Positions 1 to 6,499 of a stretch of 20,103 nucleotides of DNA are shown here, piece by piece. The position numbers and the translations under genes were made by a program. The notes under the pieces are model-generated. The model saw only the letters and a list, made by a program, of their open reading frames with translations, did no database searches and was not told where the DNA came from. The stretch is taken from the NCBI GenBank assembly GCA_038256935.1, contig JBBSJV010000014.1:1-20103 (forward strand), in the 5' to 3' direction. The first letter of the stretch is position 1. Every line of letters begins with the position of its first letter. The stretch comes from JBBSJV01 sp038256935. GTDB lineage: Bacteria > Patescibacteriota > JACMRA01.

Positions 1-2
1 AA

Positions 3-149
3 ACTATAGTTTATCAAAGTTTAATCGAAGACATGGACTCAAAATCAGTAGCAGAAATTGTAGGGTTAAAAGCTGATAATATAAGGCAAAGACTAAAAAG
101 GGCTATTGCAAAACTTAGAAATCACTGCAAACAAGTCTGGCAAAATTAA
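3..149 (+). CDS. Sigma-70 family RNA polymerase sigma factor, C-terminal part (5' end outside window)
   Basis: The reading frame enters from the left edge and ends with TAA at 147-149, leaving 48 residues. They match sigma-70 region 4: an acidic linker (LIEDMDSKSVAEIVGL) followed by a recognition helix with the pattern DNIRQRLKRAIAKLR, the helix-turn-helix that reads the -35 box. The remaining domains are not visible, so whether this is an ECF-type sigma is inferred from the short C-terminus and from the neighbour. The next gene starts 7 bases downstream and encodes a cytoplasmic tail, one membrane helix and a large outer domain, the usual layout of a sigma/anti-sigma operon. Confidence 0.8.
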   Translation, partial: TIVYQSLIEDMDSKSVAEIVGLKADNIRQRLKRAIAKLRNHCKQVWQN

Positions 150-156
150 AAAATAT

Positions 157-1722
157 ATGACCAATCCACTTTTAAAATATGAAAATCTAACTGCCTTTTT
201 TGAGCAAGATAAGGACTTTAGAAACACTAGAGATTTAGCCCTTGCTAAGTTTAAAAAAGAGATAAAGCCAGATTTCGTTAGTAATTTTAATCTTAATTGG
301 TTGAGAACTTTGCAATACTTTAGCTCCCATATAGGATTGAGCATTGTTTTAGGCGTGGCTTTGATAGGGGGAGTAGGAGTAAGTGCTGCAGAAATTATCT
401 TTCCACAAGATCTTAAACCAAGCAGAATCCTTAGAAAAGCATTTTCTCCTGAGGATTTTGAAACCAACTTACAACCACAAACAGATCCTTACACCAAACT
501 GGCAGCTGATGATCAAAACCCTGTTGTGGTTTCAGGGGGATGCGGGCTAGCTATCAAATACCCAAGGTTTAAAGGTGATACCTATTATTACGCTTATACA
601 AATGCTTATCAATCGCCAGCCAAGGAGGTAGCAGGACTAAAAGATAGTGTTTTGGTTTATGGATATTCCAAAGATAATTTGAGTTATGGGAGTATCAATA
701 TCGATTGCTTTGATCTACAAAAAATTGAAGCTTATAATCAAAATCTAGATAGTATTTATAAAACGGGGCAGGGTGGATTAGCAGTTGAAGGTGGAGAGTT
801 TGATTGGCAGAGAATTGGCCAGAAAGCACCTGCTACAATTGAGAAGCTTAGAAATCAAACAGGCTGGTTTATTTACCAAGGGGAGCTAGAAAATGTATAT
901 ACTTATTCAAATTTGCAGAATCAATCATTTTACAACATGGATCTAGATCAAAATATAGAGTTTATCTCGTTTGATTATGGTAATCAAAGGTATCAAATCA
1001 GCTATTTAGCAGATAAATTTGATTATAAAAAAGAGAATGAAATGAGACAAGATTATTTCTCTAAACAAAGAATCAGAGATGAATCTGTAGTTTTTAGTTA
1101 TGTATTAGGGCGAGATATTCAGTTGCAACTGCAAAGTCTAAGTGAGAGTGAGAAAAGTATTGAACTTGGGGAAAAGTTTGTGAATTTTGAAGATAGATTA
1201 GAGTCTTTTGAAGATTTTACTAACCTGCGATTATGGAAAAGTGAAGGTTTTGATAGTCGCATTAAAAAAGATATTAACGGCGAATTTATTATAACACAAA
1301 CTAAAGACGATTACACTATCCAGGTGTATTTAGTAAGAAGGTTTTCACCTCAATCTGGTTTCTTTTGTTATTTCAAAGAAGATCTAAAACAGCTAATTAA
1401 ACTTAATGCAGGGTGGTATATTTTTGAGGATAAAGCTAACTTACAATCCCAGCTTCTTCCTGCAAGCAATATTTATCTACCAGATGATCCAAACTTTAGA
1501 AATGTTGCCCAAAGCTTTACCAACCAAAGTAATATATCTGATATTTTATTTTGTGCTCAGGAGAATCTAAATCTTATCAATCACCCCACAAACACTTCTC
1601 GAGAAAGTTATTATCTGAATAGAATAGAAGTTACAAAGAGTGGTGAAATGGTGAGTCAAAGTGAGTTTGAAACTATCAAAGATGATGTACTAGAGTTCGT
1701 GAATTATTCTGTTTTGGAGTAA
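157..1722 (+). CDS. Putative membrane-anchored anti-sigma factor with large extracytoplasmic domain
   Basis: This is a 521-residue protein if translation starts at ATG 157. I prefer that start over the in-frame TTG at 106, which would overlap the sigma gene and add a basic stretch. Residues 1-57 are a charged cytoplasmic segment, 58-78 form one hydrophobic helix (LSIVLGVALIGGVGVSAAEI), and about 440 residues follow outside the membrane. The helix is followed by FPQDLKPSR, and the outer part is rich in Tyr, Asp and Gln with no domain I recognise. No zinc-binding HxxxCxxC motif is seen in the N-terminus. The anti-sigma role rests on the 7-base spacing after a sigma factor and on topology, not on sequence homology. 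It could instead be a sensor or secreted protein that shares the sigma operon. Confidence 0.6.
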   Translation: MTNPLLKYENLTAFFEQDKDFRNTRDLALAKFKKEIKPDFVSNFNLNWLRTLQYFSSHIGLSIVLGVALIGGVGVSAAEIIFPQDLKPSRILRKAFSPEDFETNLQPQTDPYTKLAADDQNPVVVSGGCGLAIKYPRFKGDTYYYAYTNAYQSPAKEVAGLKDSVLVYGYSKDNLSYGSINIDCFDLQKIEAYNQNLDSIYKTGQGGLAVEGGEFDWQRIGQKAPATIEKLRNQTGWFIYQGELENVYTYSNLQNQSFYNMDLDQNIEFISFDYGNQRYQISYLADKFDYKKENEMRQDYFSKQRIRDESVVFSYVLGRDIQLQLQSLSESEKSIELGEKFVNFEDRLESFEDFTNLRLWKSEGFDSRIKKDINGEFIITQTKDDYTIQVYLVRRFSPQSGFFCYFKEDLKQLIKLNAGWYIFEDKANLQSQLLPASNIYLPDDPNFRNVAQSFTNQSNISDILFCAQENLNLINHPTNTSRESYYLNRIEVTKSGEMVSQSEFETIKDDVLEFVNYSVLE

Positions 1723-1776
1723 TCTCGCCCTTCATTCATAGAGATTTATCTTCTAGAAAATACTAAACAAAAATAA

Positions 1777-2994
1777 TCAGATAACCCTAACCACAGATTC
1801 ACTTCCGCTACTTTCCACTATTAGATACATATGACCGTCTTGATTTCTCATCACCACATCTCTGATTCTCCAGCCATTTTCTGTAAACATTGAATCGACT
1901 TGATTGAGTCCATTACTAGTGACTTCAAATCTGGCTAAATACCTTGAAGCCAGTCCTCCTACAAACAAATCACCGTTCCAGCTTTCAAAATCAGTTCCTG
2001 TATAAAAATCCATGCCGGCAGGGGGAAAGCCTCCACTGCCACAATCCCACCAAAAAGATGGACTGACATAATCATCACTATCTCTAGCACTTCCTCCAAT
2101 TGGATTACCTGATCCGTAAGTGCAGCCTTCATGAACTATAGGCCAGCCATAGTTTCCACCAGCTTCTAAAATATGGATTTGATCTCCGTCTTGCTCTCCG
2201 TGTTGGCTTTGGTAGATCTGATTTGTCTGCGGGTTGATAGTCATTCCTTGGATATTTCGCTGGCCATAGGCATAAATTTCAGGGGCAAAATTTGAATCAT
2301 TAACAAAAGGATTATCTTGGGGGATGCTACCATCCCTGTTTAGTCTCAGTGTAGAGCCAAGGACATTTGTGGTGTCTTGAGCGACATGATCAGTGAAGTT
2401 TTTATCACCTCTATCACCAATTGTCAGATATAGATATTGCCCGTCATCAACGACTCTTGATCCAAAGTGAGCTCCAGAGTTGCGGGCAGGTTGGGCAGTA
2501 AATAGCACCTCCAGCTGATTCAAATTAGTTTGATCGATATCAAGATTTGCCCTAGCCAGTTCAGTTGTAGTCCCACCAGAGGCAGAGACTGCATAAGTAA
2601 GATAAATTAAAGGGTTTGATTCAGAATCATAATCAGAAGCTACAGTCACATCCAAAAGCCCTCCTTGGCCAGCTGTGCTAATTTGAGGTAATCCTGAAAT
2701 TGTGTCTATTTCAGCAGTTGCTAGATTGCCAAGATAAAGTGATCCAGAGCTTGCTGTAACCAGCATCAAATCACTATTTGGAATGAAATCTGCAGCCCAG
2801 ACTGCTCCATGATCTGAAAAGACCACCTCATGATCATAATCCTCACGGCTTTGACTTACAAGTATCGGTTGAGGCACTTGAGCAGTATCTTGTTTTTGAG
2901 TTAAATCCTCAGAATACAAATACACCAAACCACCTGCGACAATAATTACAAAGATTAAGCCAAGGCTAAGTATAATTTTGAGTTTTCCAGACAT
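1777..2994 (-). CDS. Membrane-anchored PQQ-dependent sugar dehydrogenase (glucose/sorbosone dehydrogenase family)
   Basis: This 405-residue protein has an N-terminal membrane anchor (residues 5-27), so the catalytic domain should lie outside the membrane. The rest is a beta-propeller of the soluble aldose dehydrogenase/sorbosone dehydrogenase family (YliI-like). Visible family motifs are GQGGLLDV, the catalytic-site segment AHFGSR (H176, R180), YGQRNIQGM (R246, N247), QHGEQDGDQIHILEAGGNYGWP-like sequence near residue 265, and PPAGMDFY. The known reaction is oxidation of aldoses with PQQ as cofactor and calcium. No PQQ synthesis genes are in the window, so the cofactor would have to be scavenged or the protein may bind sugars without it. 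Length fits the family (about 370-400 plus anchor). A perfect TTGACA lies at 3027-3032 on this strand, but I could not find a convincing -10 for it. Confidence 0.85.
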   Translation of the reverse strand: MSGKLKIILSLGLIFVIIVAGGLVYLYSEDLTQKQDTAQVPQPILVSQSREDYDHEVVFSDHGAVWAADFIPNSDLMLVTASSGSLYLGNLATAEIDTISGLPQISTAGQGGLLDVTVASDYDSESNPLIYLTYAVSASGGTTTELARANLDIDQTNLNQLEVLFTAQPARNSGAHFGSRVVDDGQYLYLTIGDRGDKNFTDHVAQDTTNVLGSTLRLNRDGSIPQDNPFVNDSNFAPEIYAYGQRNIQGMTINPQTNQIYQSQHGEQDGDQIHILEAGGNYGWPIVHEGCTYGSGNPIGGSARDSDDYVSPSFWWDCGSGGFPPAGMDFYTGTDFESWNGDLFVGGLASRYLARFEVTSNGLNQVDSMFTENGWRIRDVVMRNQDGHMYLIVESSGSESVVRVI

Positions 2995-3056
2995 ATACCC
3001 AATATTCAGCCAATGACTGAGACCTTTGTCAACTATAAGGGTATTAGAGGGGTGGG

Positions 3057-3458
3057 TTAGATCTCAAATGATTTTAAAAATTCACTAGCTTTTATAATTT
3101 TACAATTCTTATACTTGCTCAGTACTAATAAATCTTTGTCTCCTGTTATCAATAGTTGAGGAGATGAAACCTCAATTAATGAAAGTAGGTAATTATCATT
3201 TTGGTCTCTACTTATTTTGGGGTAAGGTTTTTGGATCTCGTAAATTGTGGCTATTTTTAAGAGTTTTTTGGCAAGAGTTAAATCCTCAAAGCTAAAGCCA
3301 AATTTGGAAACTAAAATTCTAAGTGTTTCATCTTCAAGTTGAGAACAGCTTATCATTTCAAAATCTTGGTTGAAAACAGAATTCATGATTTGTTGAATTT
3401 TACCACCAAAAACTAAACTTGAAATGATAATATTTGTGTCTAAAATTGCTTTAATCAT
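3057..3458 (-). CDS. PIN-domain ribonuclease toxin of a toxin-antitoxin pair
   Basis: The 133-residue protein starts at ATG 3458 (MIKAILDTN). A longer frame from 3488 exists, but it would add a tryptophan-rich stretch lying inside the antitoxin gene, and PIN toxins normally begin a few residues before the LDTN motif. The PIN acidic residues are visible: D7 (LDTN), E44 (QLEDE), D85/D88 (SRDQND) and D107/D109 (TGDKDLL). It resembles the COG1569 PIN family. These proteins are metal-dependent RNases, usually kept inactive by the partner antitoxin. The start codon overlaps the end of the antitoxin gene by 8 bases, so the two are likely translationally coupled. The 62-base gap to the dehydrogenase gene downstream shows no terminator. 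Confidence 0.88.
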   Translation of the reverse strand: MIKAILDTNIIISSLVFGGKIQQIMNSVFNQDFEMISCSQLEDETLRILVSKFGFSFEDLTLAKKLLKIATIYEIQKPYPKISRDQNDNYLLSLIEVSSPQLLITGDKDLLVLSKYKNCKIIKASEFLKSFEI

Positions 3459-3747
3459 TTGCCAATATATTAACCAATTCATCCACACTTGGATTTTTAT
3501 TAGTAAGACTCTTGCTTTTTAAAAACTGTTTTCCATATTTTTCAAACTTGCTTTTGGATTCAAAATATAACTGTTTCAATTCCTCTTGCTCTTTCCATTT
3601 CCAAAACTCTTGAGCAGTCTCTGGGTCTATTACTACAGCTACTTTTTTGCCTCTTTTAGTCACAGAAACTGGAGTTTTACCAATTTCACCCAAGTATTTG
3701 TTGGGGTTTTTACGAATATCGAGAAGGCTGGCTTCGATTGTTTTCAT
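3451..3747 (-). CDS. Phd/YefM-family antitoxin
   Basis: The 98-residue protein starts at ATG 3747. The frame could extend to 3786, but that would place the start inside the promoter -10 box described below. The N-terminal half has the Phd/YefM DNA-binding fold pattern: MKTIEASLLDIRKNPNKYLGEI, then PVSVTKRGKKVAVVIDPE, a beta strand of the type that lies on the dimer surface. The C-terminal half is lysine- and glutamate-rich and probably wraps the PIN toxin. It precedes and overlaps the toxin gene, the standard antitoxin-first order. Autoregulation is expected for this family and is supported by a 12-base perfect palindrome sitting on the promoter. Confidence 0.88.
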   Translation of the reverse strand: MKTIEASLLDIRKNPNKYLGEIGKTPVSVTKRGKKVAVVIDPETAQEFWKWKEQEELKQLYFESKSKFEKYGKQFLKSKSLTNKNPSVDELVNILAND

Positions 3748-3776
3748 AAGTAAAGTATTTAGTTTAATATCAATAT

Positions 3777-3788
3777 AAGTGTACACTT
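3777..3788. promoter_or_regulatory. Palindromic operator for the Phd/PIN operon
   Basis: AAGTGTACACTT is a perfect 12-base palindrome covering the -10 box of the toxin-antitoxin promoter. Its position would let a bound antitoxin dimer block RNA polymerase. Phd-type antitoxins bind short palindromes at this place, so it is the likely autoregulatory site. Binding itself is inferred. Confidence 0.6.
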
Positions 3789-3806
3789 TAGTATAAAGTT
3801 TGTCAA
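3778..3806 (-). promoter_or_regulatory. Promoter of the toxin-antitoxin operon
   Basis: On the minus strand a perfect -35 TTGACA (3801-3806) is followed by a 17-base spacer and a -10 TACACT (3778-3783). Transcription should start near 3771, giving a leader of about 24 bases before ATG 3747. No Shine-Dalgarno sequence is seen in that leader. Confidence 0.72.
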
Positions 3807-3835
3807 TATGTATTAAATTAATGGTTAAAGCTAGT

Positions 3836-4062
3836 TAATGAAATAAAAATTGGAGTCAATAAAAATGGAACCGCAAGGATTCCGCTACAGAAAAAAATGG
3901 AAAATGGCCATGCTTGATTTTACAACCCAATCCAAGCAAGTCCCAACGCATCAGCTGCGTCATCTGGTTTGGGGATCTTATCTAGGTGATAGACTTTTTT
4001 GACCATCTCTTGGACTTGTTTTTTGGGAGCTCTTCCGTATCCGCACAGTTGTTGTTTTAGCT
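3836..4062. repeat. Direct repeat copy A of the ruvC 3' end and flank
   Basis: This copy pairs with copy B at 4858-5082. The best-preserved parts are the ruvC coding tail and the ATGGAACC(x)CAAGG(x)TTCCGCTAC flank (3865-3890 against 4878-4903). A shared decamer TAATGAAATA (3836-3845 against 4858-4867) suggests homology reaches that far. The two copies lie about 1.02 kb apart and enclose the NYN gene. Confidence 0.8.
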
Positions 4063-4108
4063 TAGCAAGGTAGTTTATCAGATTTTTATTATAAATTAAT
4101 TTATACAC
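3920..4108 (-). pseudogene. ruvC: ruvC 3'-end fragment (displaced duplicate)
   Basis: The last 46 residues of this 62-codon frame match the C-terminus of the intact RuvC at 4940-5401 with only three differences (K for R, and ALG for GLA near the DDAAD motif). About 110 bases from the DAAD codons upward are roughly 93 percent identical. The catalytic D residues of the DDAAD motif remain, but the N-terminal two thirds of RuvC, including the first Asp and the Glu, are absent, so it cannot be a working resolvase. The similarity ends abruptly at 4062, but YLAK before LKQQLC resembles the YLLAK of RuvC twelve residues earlier, as if 36 bases were deleted in frame. Similarity also continues past the stop to about 3836. 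Expression is doubtful. Confidence 0.85.
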
Positions 4109-4164
4109 TGTGCAATAATAAAAAGATAATTATAAGCAGATTTTTATTAATAGCTCTTTTAAAT

Positions 4165-4194
4165 TTGCCAAAAGTTTTACAGTTGTATTAATAT
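4165..4194 (+). promoter_or_regulatory. Possible promoter of the NYN gene, leaderless
   Basis: TTGCCA (4165-4170) is followed by an 18-base spacer and TAATAT (4189-4194). The -10-like box ends 8 bases before ATG 4203, which would make the transcript start at or next to the start codon. The match is moderate and the region is AT-rich. Confidence 0.35.
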
Positions 4195-4202
4195 ACTTTT
4201 AT

Positions 4203-4742
4203 ATGAGTGGGCAACACAAAAAGAAAATAATTTATGCCTTTATTGATTCTCAAAACCTGAATTTATCAATTAGAAATGATGTTAGAAATAAGCGTGGACA
4301 GATTTTATATAAAGGTTGGAAGCTTGATTTTGAACAATTTTATATTTATCTTAAGGATAATTTAAGAGTAACTAGAGCTTTTCTGTTTATAGGTTATGAC
4401 CCTACTAATCAATCGCTTTATACCAGTTTGCAAAAGATGGGTTACATAATTGTTCACAAACCTATCTTAGATTATGGAGTCAAAAAAGGAAACTGCGACG
4501 CAGAGCTTGTTTTACATGCAATGATAGAATATCCAAATTATGATTCAGCTGTAATTGTCTCGGGCGATGGTGATTTTCACTGTCTTGTCGAGTATCTTAA
4601 TGAACAAGAAAAGCTAGAATGTTTATTGATACCAAATAAAACTAGATACTCCTCCTTACTTAGAAAATTTGATGATAAAATGAAATTTGTTAATCTATTG
4701 CGTAAGCGTTTAGAAATTAAGGTAAATAAAAAACCGGCATAG
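4203..4742 (+). CDS. NYN-domain (LabA/DUF88-like) putative ribonuclease
   Basis: The 179-residue protein is mostly one NYN domain, a PIN-like fold. Acidic residues expected at the metal site are visible: D15 in FIDSQNLN (with N18), D99 in KKGNCDAELVL, and D122/D124 in VSGDGDF. The C-terminus is basic (KFVNLLRKRLEIKVNKK). Family members are thought to be RNases; the substrate cannot be told from sequence. No Shine-Dalgarno sequence precedes ATG 4203. The gene runs against its neighbours and lies between two copies of the ruvC 3' end, which suggests it arrived with, or was trapped by, a rearrangement there. Its last codons overlap a hairpin that serves as a terminator on the opposite strand. 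Confidence 0.85.
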   Translation: MSGQHKKKIIYAFIDSQNLNLSIRNDVRNKRGQILYKGWKLDFEQFYIYLKDNLRVTRAFLFIGYDPTNQSLYTSLQKMGYIIVHKPILDYGVKKGNCDAELVLHAMIEYPNYDSAVIVSGDGDFHCLVEYLNEQEKLECLLIPNKTRYSSLLRKFDDKMKFVNLLRKRLEIKVNKKPA

Positions 4743-4773
4743 TCCTAGACACGTAGTCTTTGGGTAGCCGGTT
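4725..4773 (-). terminator. Rho-independent terminator for the uvrC-ruvC operon
   Basis: Read on the minus strand, AACCGGC (4767-4773) pairs with GCCGGTT (4732-4738) and runs straight into TTTTTTATTT. The loop holds a second small stem (AGAC/GTCT). It lies about 165 bases downstream of the ruvC stop. On the plus strand no T-tract follows, so it would not end NYN transcription, though the stem covers the last codons of that gene. Confidence 0.65.
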
Positions 4774-4857
4774 ATCGTGATTTACTAATTCTATATTACA
4801 AATTAATTTATGTCAAAAGAATTTCTCTTGACCTCTCAAGGGTGAGTTCTGCCATTA

Positions 4858-5082
4858 TAATGAAATACCGATAGAAGATGGAACCTCAAGGGTTCCGCTA
4901 CGGGAAATGGCGAGAAGAAATGGTGATCCTTGCTAGCCTCTACAAACCGATCCAAGCTAAGGCTAAGCCATCAGCTGCGTCGTCTGGTTTTGGGATTTTA
5001 TCTAGGTGATAGACTCTTTTGACCATCTCTTGGACTTGTTTTTTGGGTGCTCTTCCGTAGCCGCATAATTGTTGTTTTAGCT
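4858..5082. repeat. Direct repeat copy B of the ruvC 3' end and flank
   Basis: This is the copy that completes the intact ruvC gene. It carries a perfect hairpin GGAACC-TCAAG-GGTTCC at 4880-4896. In copy A the same hairpin has lost its inner pairs (only GGAA/TTCC remain), so copy A looks like the decaying one. The hairpin has no T-tract on either side and is not a typical terminator. Confidence 0.8.
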
Positions 5083-5401
5083 CCAATGGGGTCATATTAA
5101 TTACCTCAATTTTGTATTTAGCAAGTAGGTAAATAATCATTCCACGGCTTTGGGCTACTGAGATAGCTGTCTTGAGATTTTTAAAGAAAAACAACTCCTC
5201 AATGACTGCTCTATCTGGTTTATATTTTTGCAATATGTGTTCCAGATCATTACCAAGTTCAAGTAATCTAAAGTGTAACATGTCTTCTGGGAGTGGGTCT
5301 GTATGTAAGACACCATAATCTAGGATCTCTGGGGTAAAACGGTTTCCTTGGCAAACTGCATATCCTACTGTGGCCGTTCCTGGGTCGATTCCAATAGTCA
5401 T
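4940..5401 (-). CDS. ruvC: Crossover junction endodeoxyribonuclease RuvC
   Basis: The 153-residue protein has the usual RuvC length and the four catalytic acidic residues: D6 (GIDPGT), E68 (VIEELFF), D141 and D144 (PDDAAD). The stretch KNLKTAISVAQSRGMI and the loop GYGRAPKKQVQEMV also fit the family. RuvC cuts Holliday junctions as a dimer after branch migration by RuvAB; ruvA and ruvB are not in this window. The start codon overlaps the uvrC stop codon as ATGA, so translation is probably coupled to uvrC. No Shine-Dalgarno sequence is needed or seen. The 3' end of this gene exists a second time at 3920-4062, on the far side of the NYN gene. Confidence 0.95.
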   Translation of the reverse strand: MTIGIDPGTATVGYAVCQGNRFTPEILDYGVLHTDPLPEDMLHFRLLELGNDLEHILQKYKPDRAVIEELFFFKNLKTAISVAQSRGMIIYLLAKYKIEVINMTPLELKQQLCGYGRAPKKQVQEMVKRVYHLDKIPKPDDAADGLALAWIGL

Positions 5402-6411
5402 ACGGTTATTTCTTGATTATCATAAAAACACTCGATAAGTACCGGTGCTTCAATATTTTTAAAACTATAATAGGACTGCATAAAACGCTGCAAAAAAGCA
5501 TTGGTTTTGGCTTCAATTGTTTGATTTTGTTCTTCACTATCACTGCTACCAGTTAGTAAAAAGTTATTAACATTGACCATTTTCCCACTTCTTATAGTCT
5601 GTACAAACACGCTTCCAATCTCCAATCCTTCAGAATCACTTTTGAAAATCAAGCTTACAATATCCAGGTCTGTTGGCTGTGGTAAGATTACTTTTTGAGC
5701 GGCAATTGTATCTCGAAGTACATGAAGTCTATCCCGCCAAAGAGCTGCTAATTCGAAGTTTTGGATAGTTACTGCTGCTGAGATTTTGTCATTGATGTAT
5801 TCTTCTACTTCGACGGTGTTACCCTGCAAGACTTTTTTAATTTGATCTAGCTTTTTGAGGTAATCATCCATGCTTTCTTGGCCTACGCAAATTCCATCAC
5901 ATTGCTTGATACCTACATACATACAAGGTCTAGGCTGTGGTATTTTTTCCTGACAATAGGGAAATATTGTTCTTAGAGTCCTTAGAGTATTCCAAATGCC
6001 AGCTCTTTTGGTGTAGGGGCCGAAATAGTCACTGGTAGGGTCGTATTTTCGCCTGGTTAGTGAAACGGTGGGGATTGGGTCTCGGTTATGAAATCTAACG
6101 TATAGATAACTGCGATCATCTTTGAGCTGGATATTGTATTTGGGCTGTAGTTGGTGGATCAAGTTTGCCTCTAAAATAATACTCTCTCTTTCAGTTGCAA
6201 CAACAGTGTACTCAATCCTTTTTATCTGGGATATCATCAAGGTGAGTCTTTGGTTTTTGGGTCTTCCTTCTTGAAAATAACTACTGACTCTTTTTTTCAA
6301 ATCCTTGGCCTTACCAATGTATAAAAGCTCTCCACCTTCACCGTAATAGCGATACACCCCTGGTTTGTGGGGTACGTTTGAAACTGTGAGTTTGAGCTCA
6401 GATTCTGGCAT
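5398..6411 (-). CDS. uvrC: UvrC-like GIY-YIG excinuclease subunit lacking the C-terminal nuclease half
   Basis: This protein has 337 residues, against about 600 for normal UvrC. It begins with a GIY-YIG nuclease domain: PGVY (17-20), LLYIGKAKDLKKR with R41, and E81 in IILEANLI. A cysteine-containing middle region follows (CMYVGIKQCDGICVG), then a UVR motif that contacts UvrB (about 205-232), then the start of the UvrC homology region. The protein stops where the RNase H-like nuclease and helix-hairpin-helix domains should follow. The stop overlaps the ruvC start (ATGA), so no remnant of the missing part is hidden downstream. The 3' incision by the GIY-YIG domain should be possible; the 5' incision should not. 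It differs from Cho, which lacks the UVR motif. Confidence 0.88.
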   Translation of the reverse strand: MPESELKLTVSNVPHKPGVYRYYGEGGELLYIGKAKDLKKRVSSYFQEGRPKNQRLTLMISQIKRIEYTVVATERESIILEANLIHQLQPKYNIQLKDDRSYLYVRFHNRDPIPTVSLTRRKYDPTSDYFGPYTKRAGIWNTLRTLRTIFPYCQEKIPQPRPCMYVGIKQCDGICVGQESMDDYLKKLDQIKKVLQGNTVEVEEYINDKISAAVTIQNFELAALWRDRLHVLRDTIAAQKVILPQPTDLDIVSLIFKSDSEGLEIGSVFVQTIRSGKMVNVNNFLLTGSSDSEEQNQTIEAKTNAFLQRFMQSYYSFKNIEAPVLIECFYDNQEITV

Positions 6412-6464
6412 TTAATTTATAATTAGAAACAAGGAAGAAATTAGCAAATAAATATGAGCAACTA

Positions 6465-6493
6465 TTTACAAAAGTGGTAAAAACTGCTTTCAT
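6465..6493 (+). promoter_or_regulatory. Possible promoter of the DUF3095 gene, leaderless
   Basis: TTTACA (6465-6470), a 17-base spacer and TTTCAT (6488-6493) lie so that transcription would start at about 6500, which is the GTG start codon. The hexamers match the consensus only partly. The shared 88-base gap also has to hold the promoter of the divergent uvrC operon. Confidence 0.35.
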
Positions 6494-6499
6494 AAACCA

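Noticed and set aside
3459..3488. An upstream start for the PIN toxin that would add ten residues.
   Set aside because: The added stretch is Trp-rich and lies entirely inside the antitoxin gene. PIN proteins normally begin just before the LDTN motif.
4880..4896. The hairpin GGAACC-TCAAG-GGTTCC downstream of ruvC as a terminator.
   Set aside because: No T-tract follows on either strand. The hairpin at 4732-4773 followed by TTTTTTATTT is a far better terminator.
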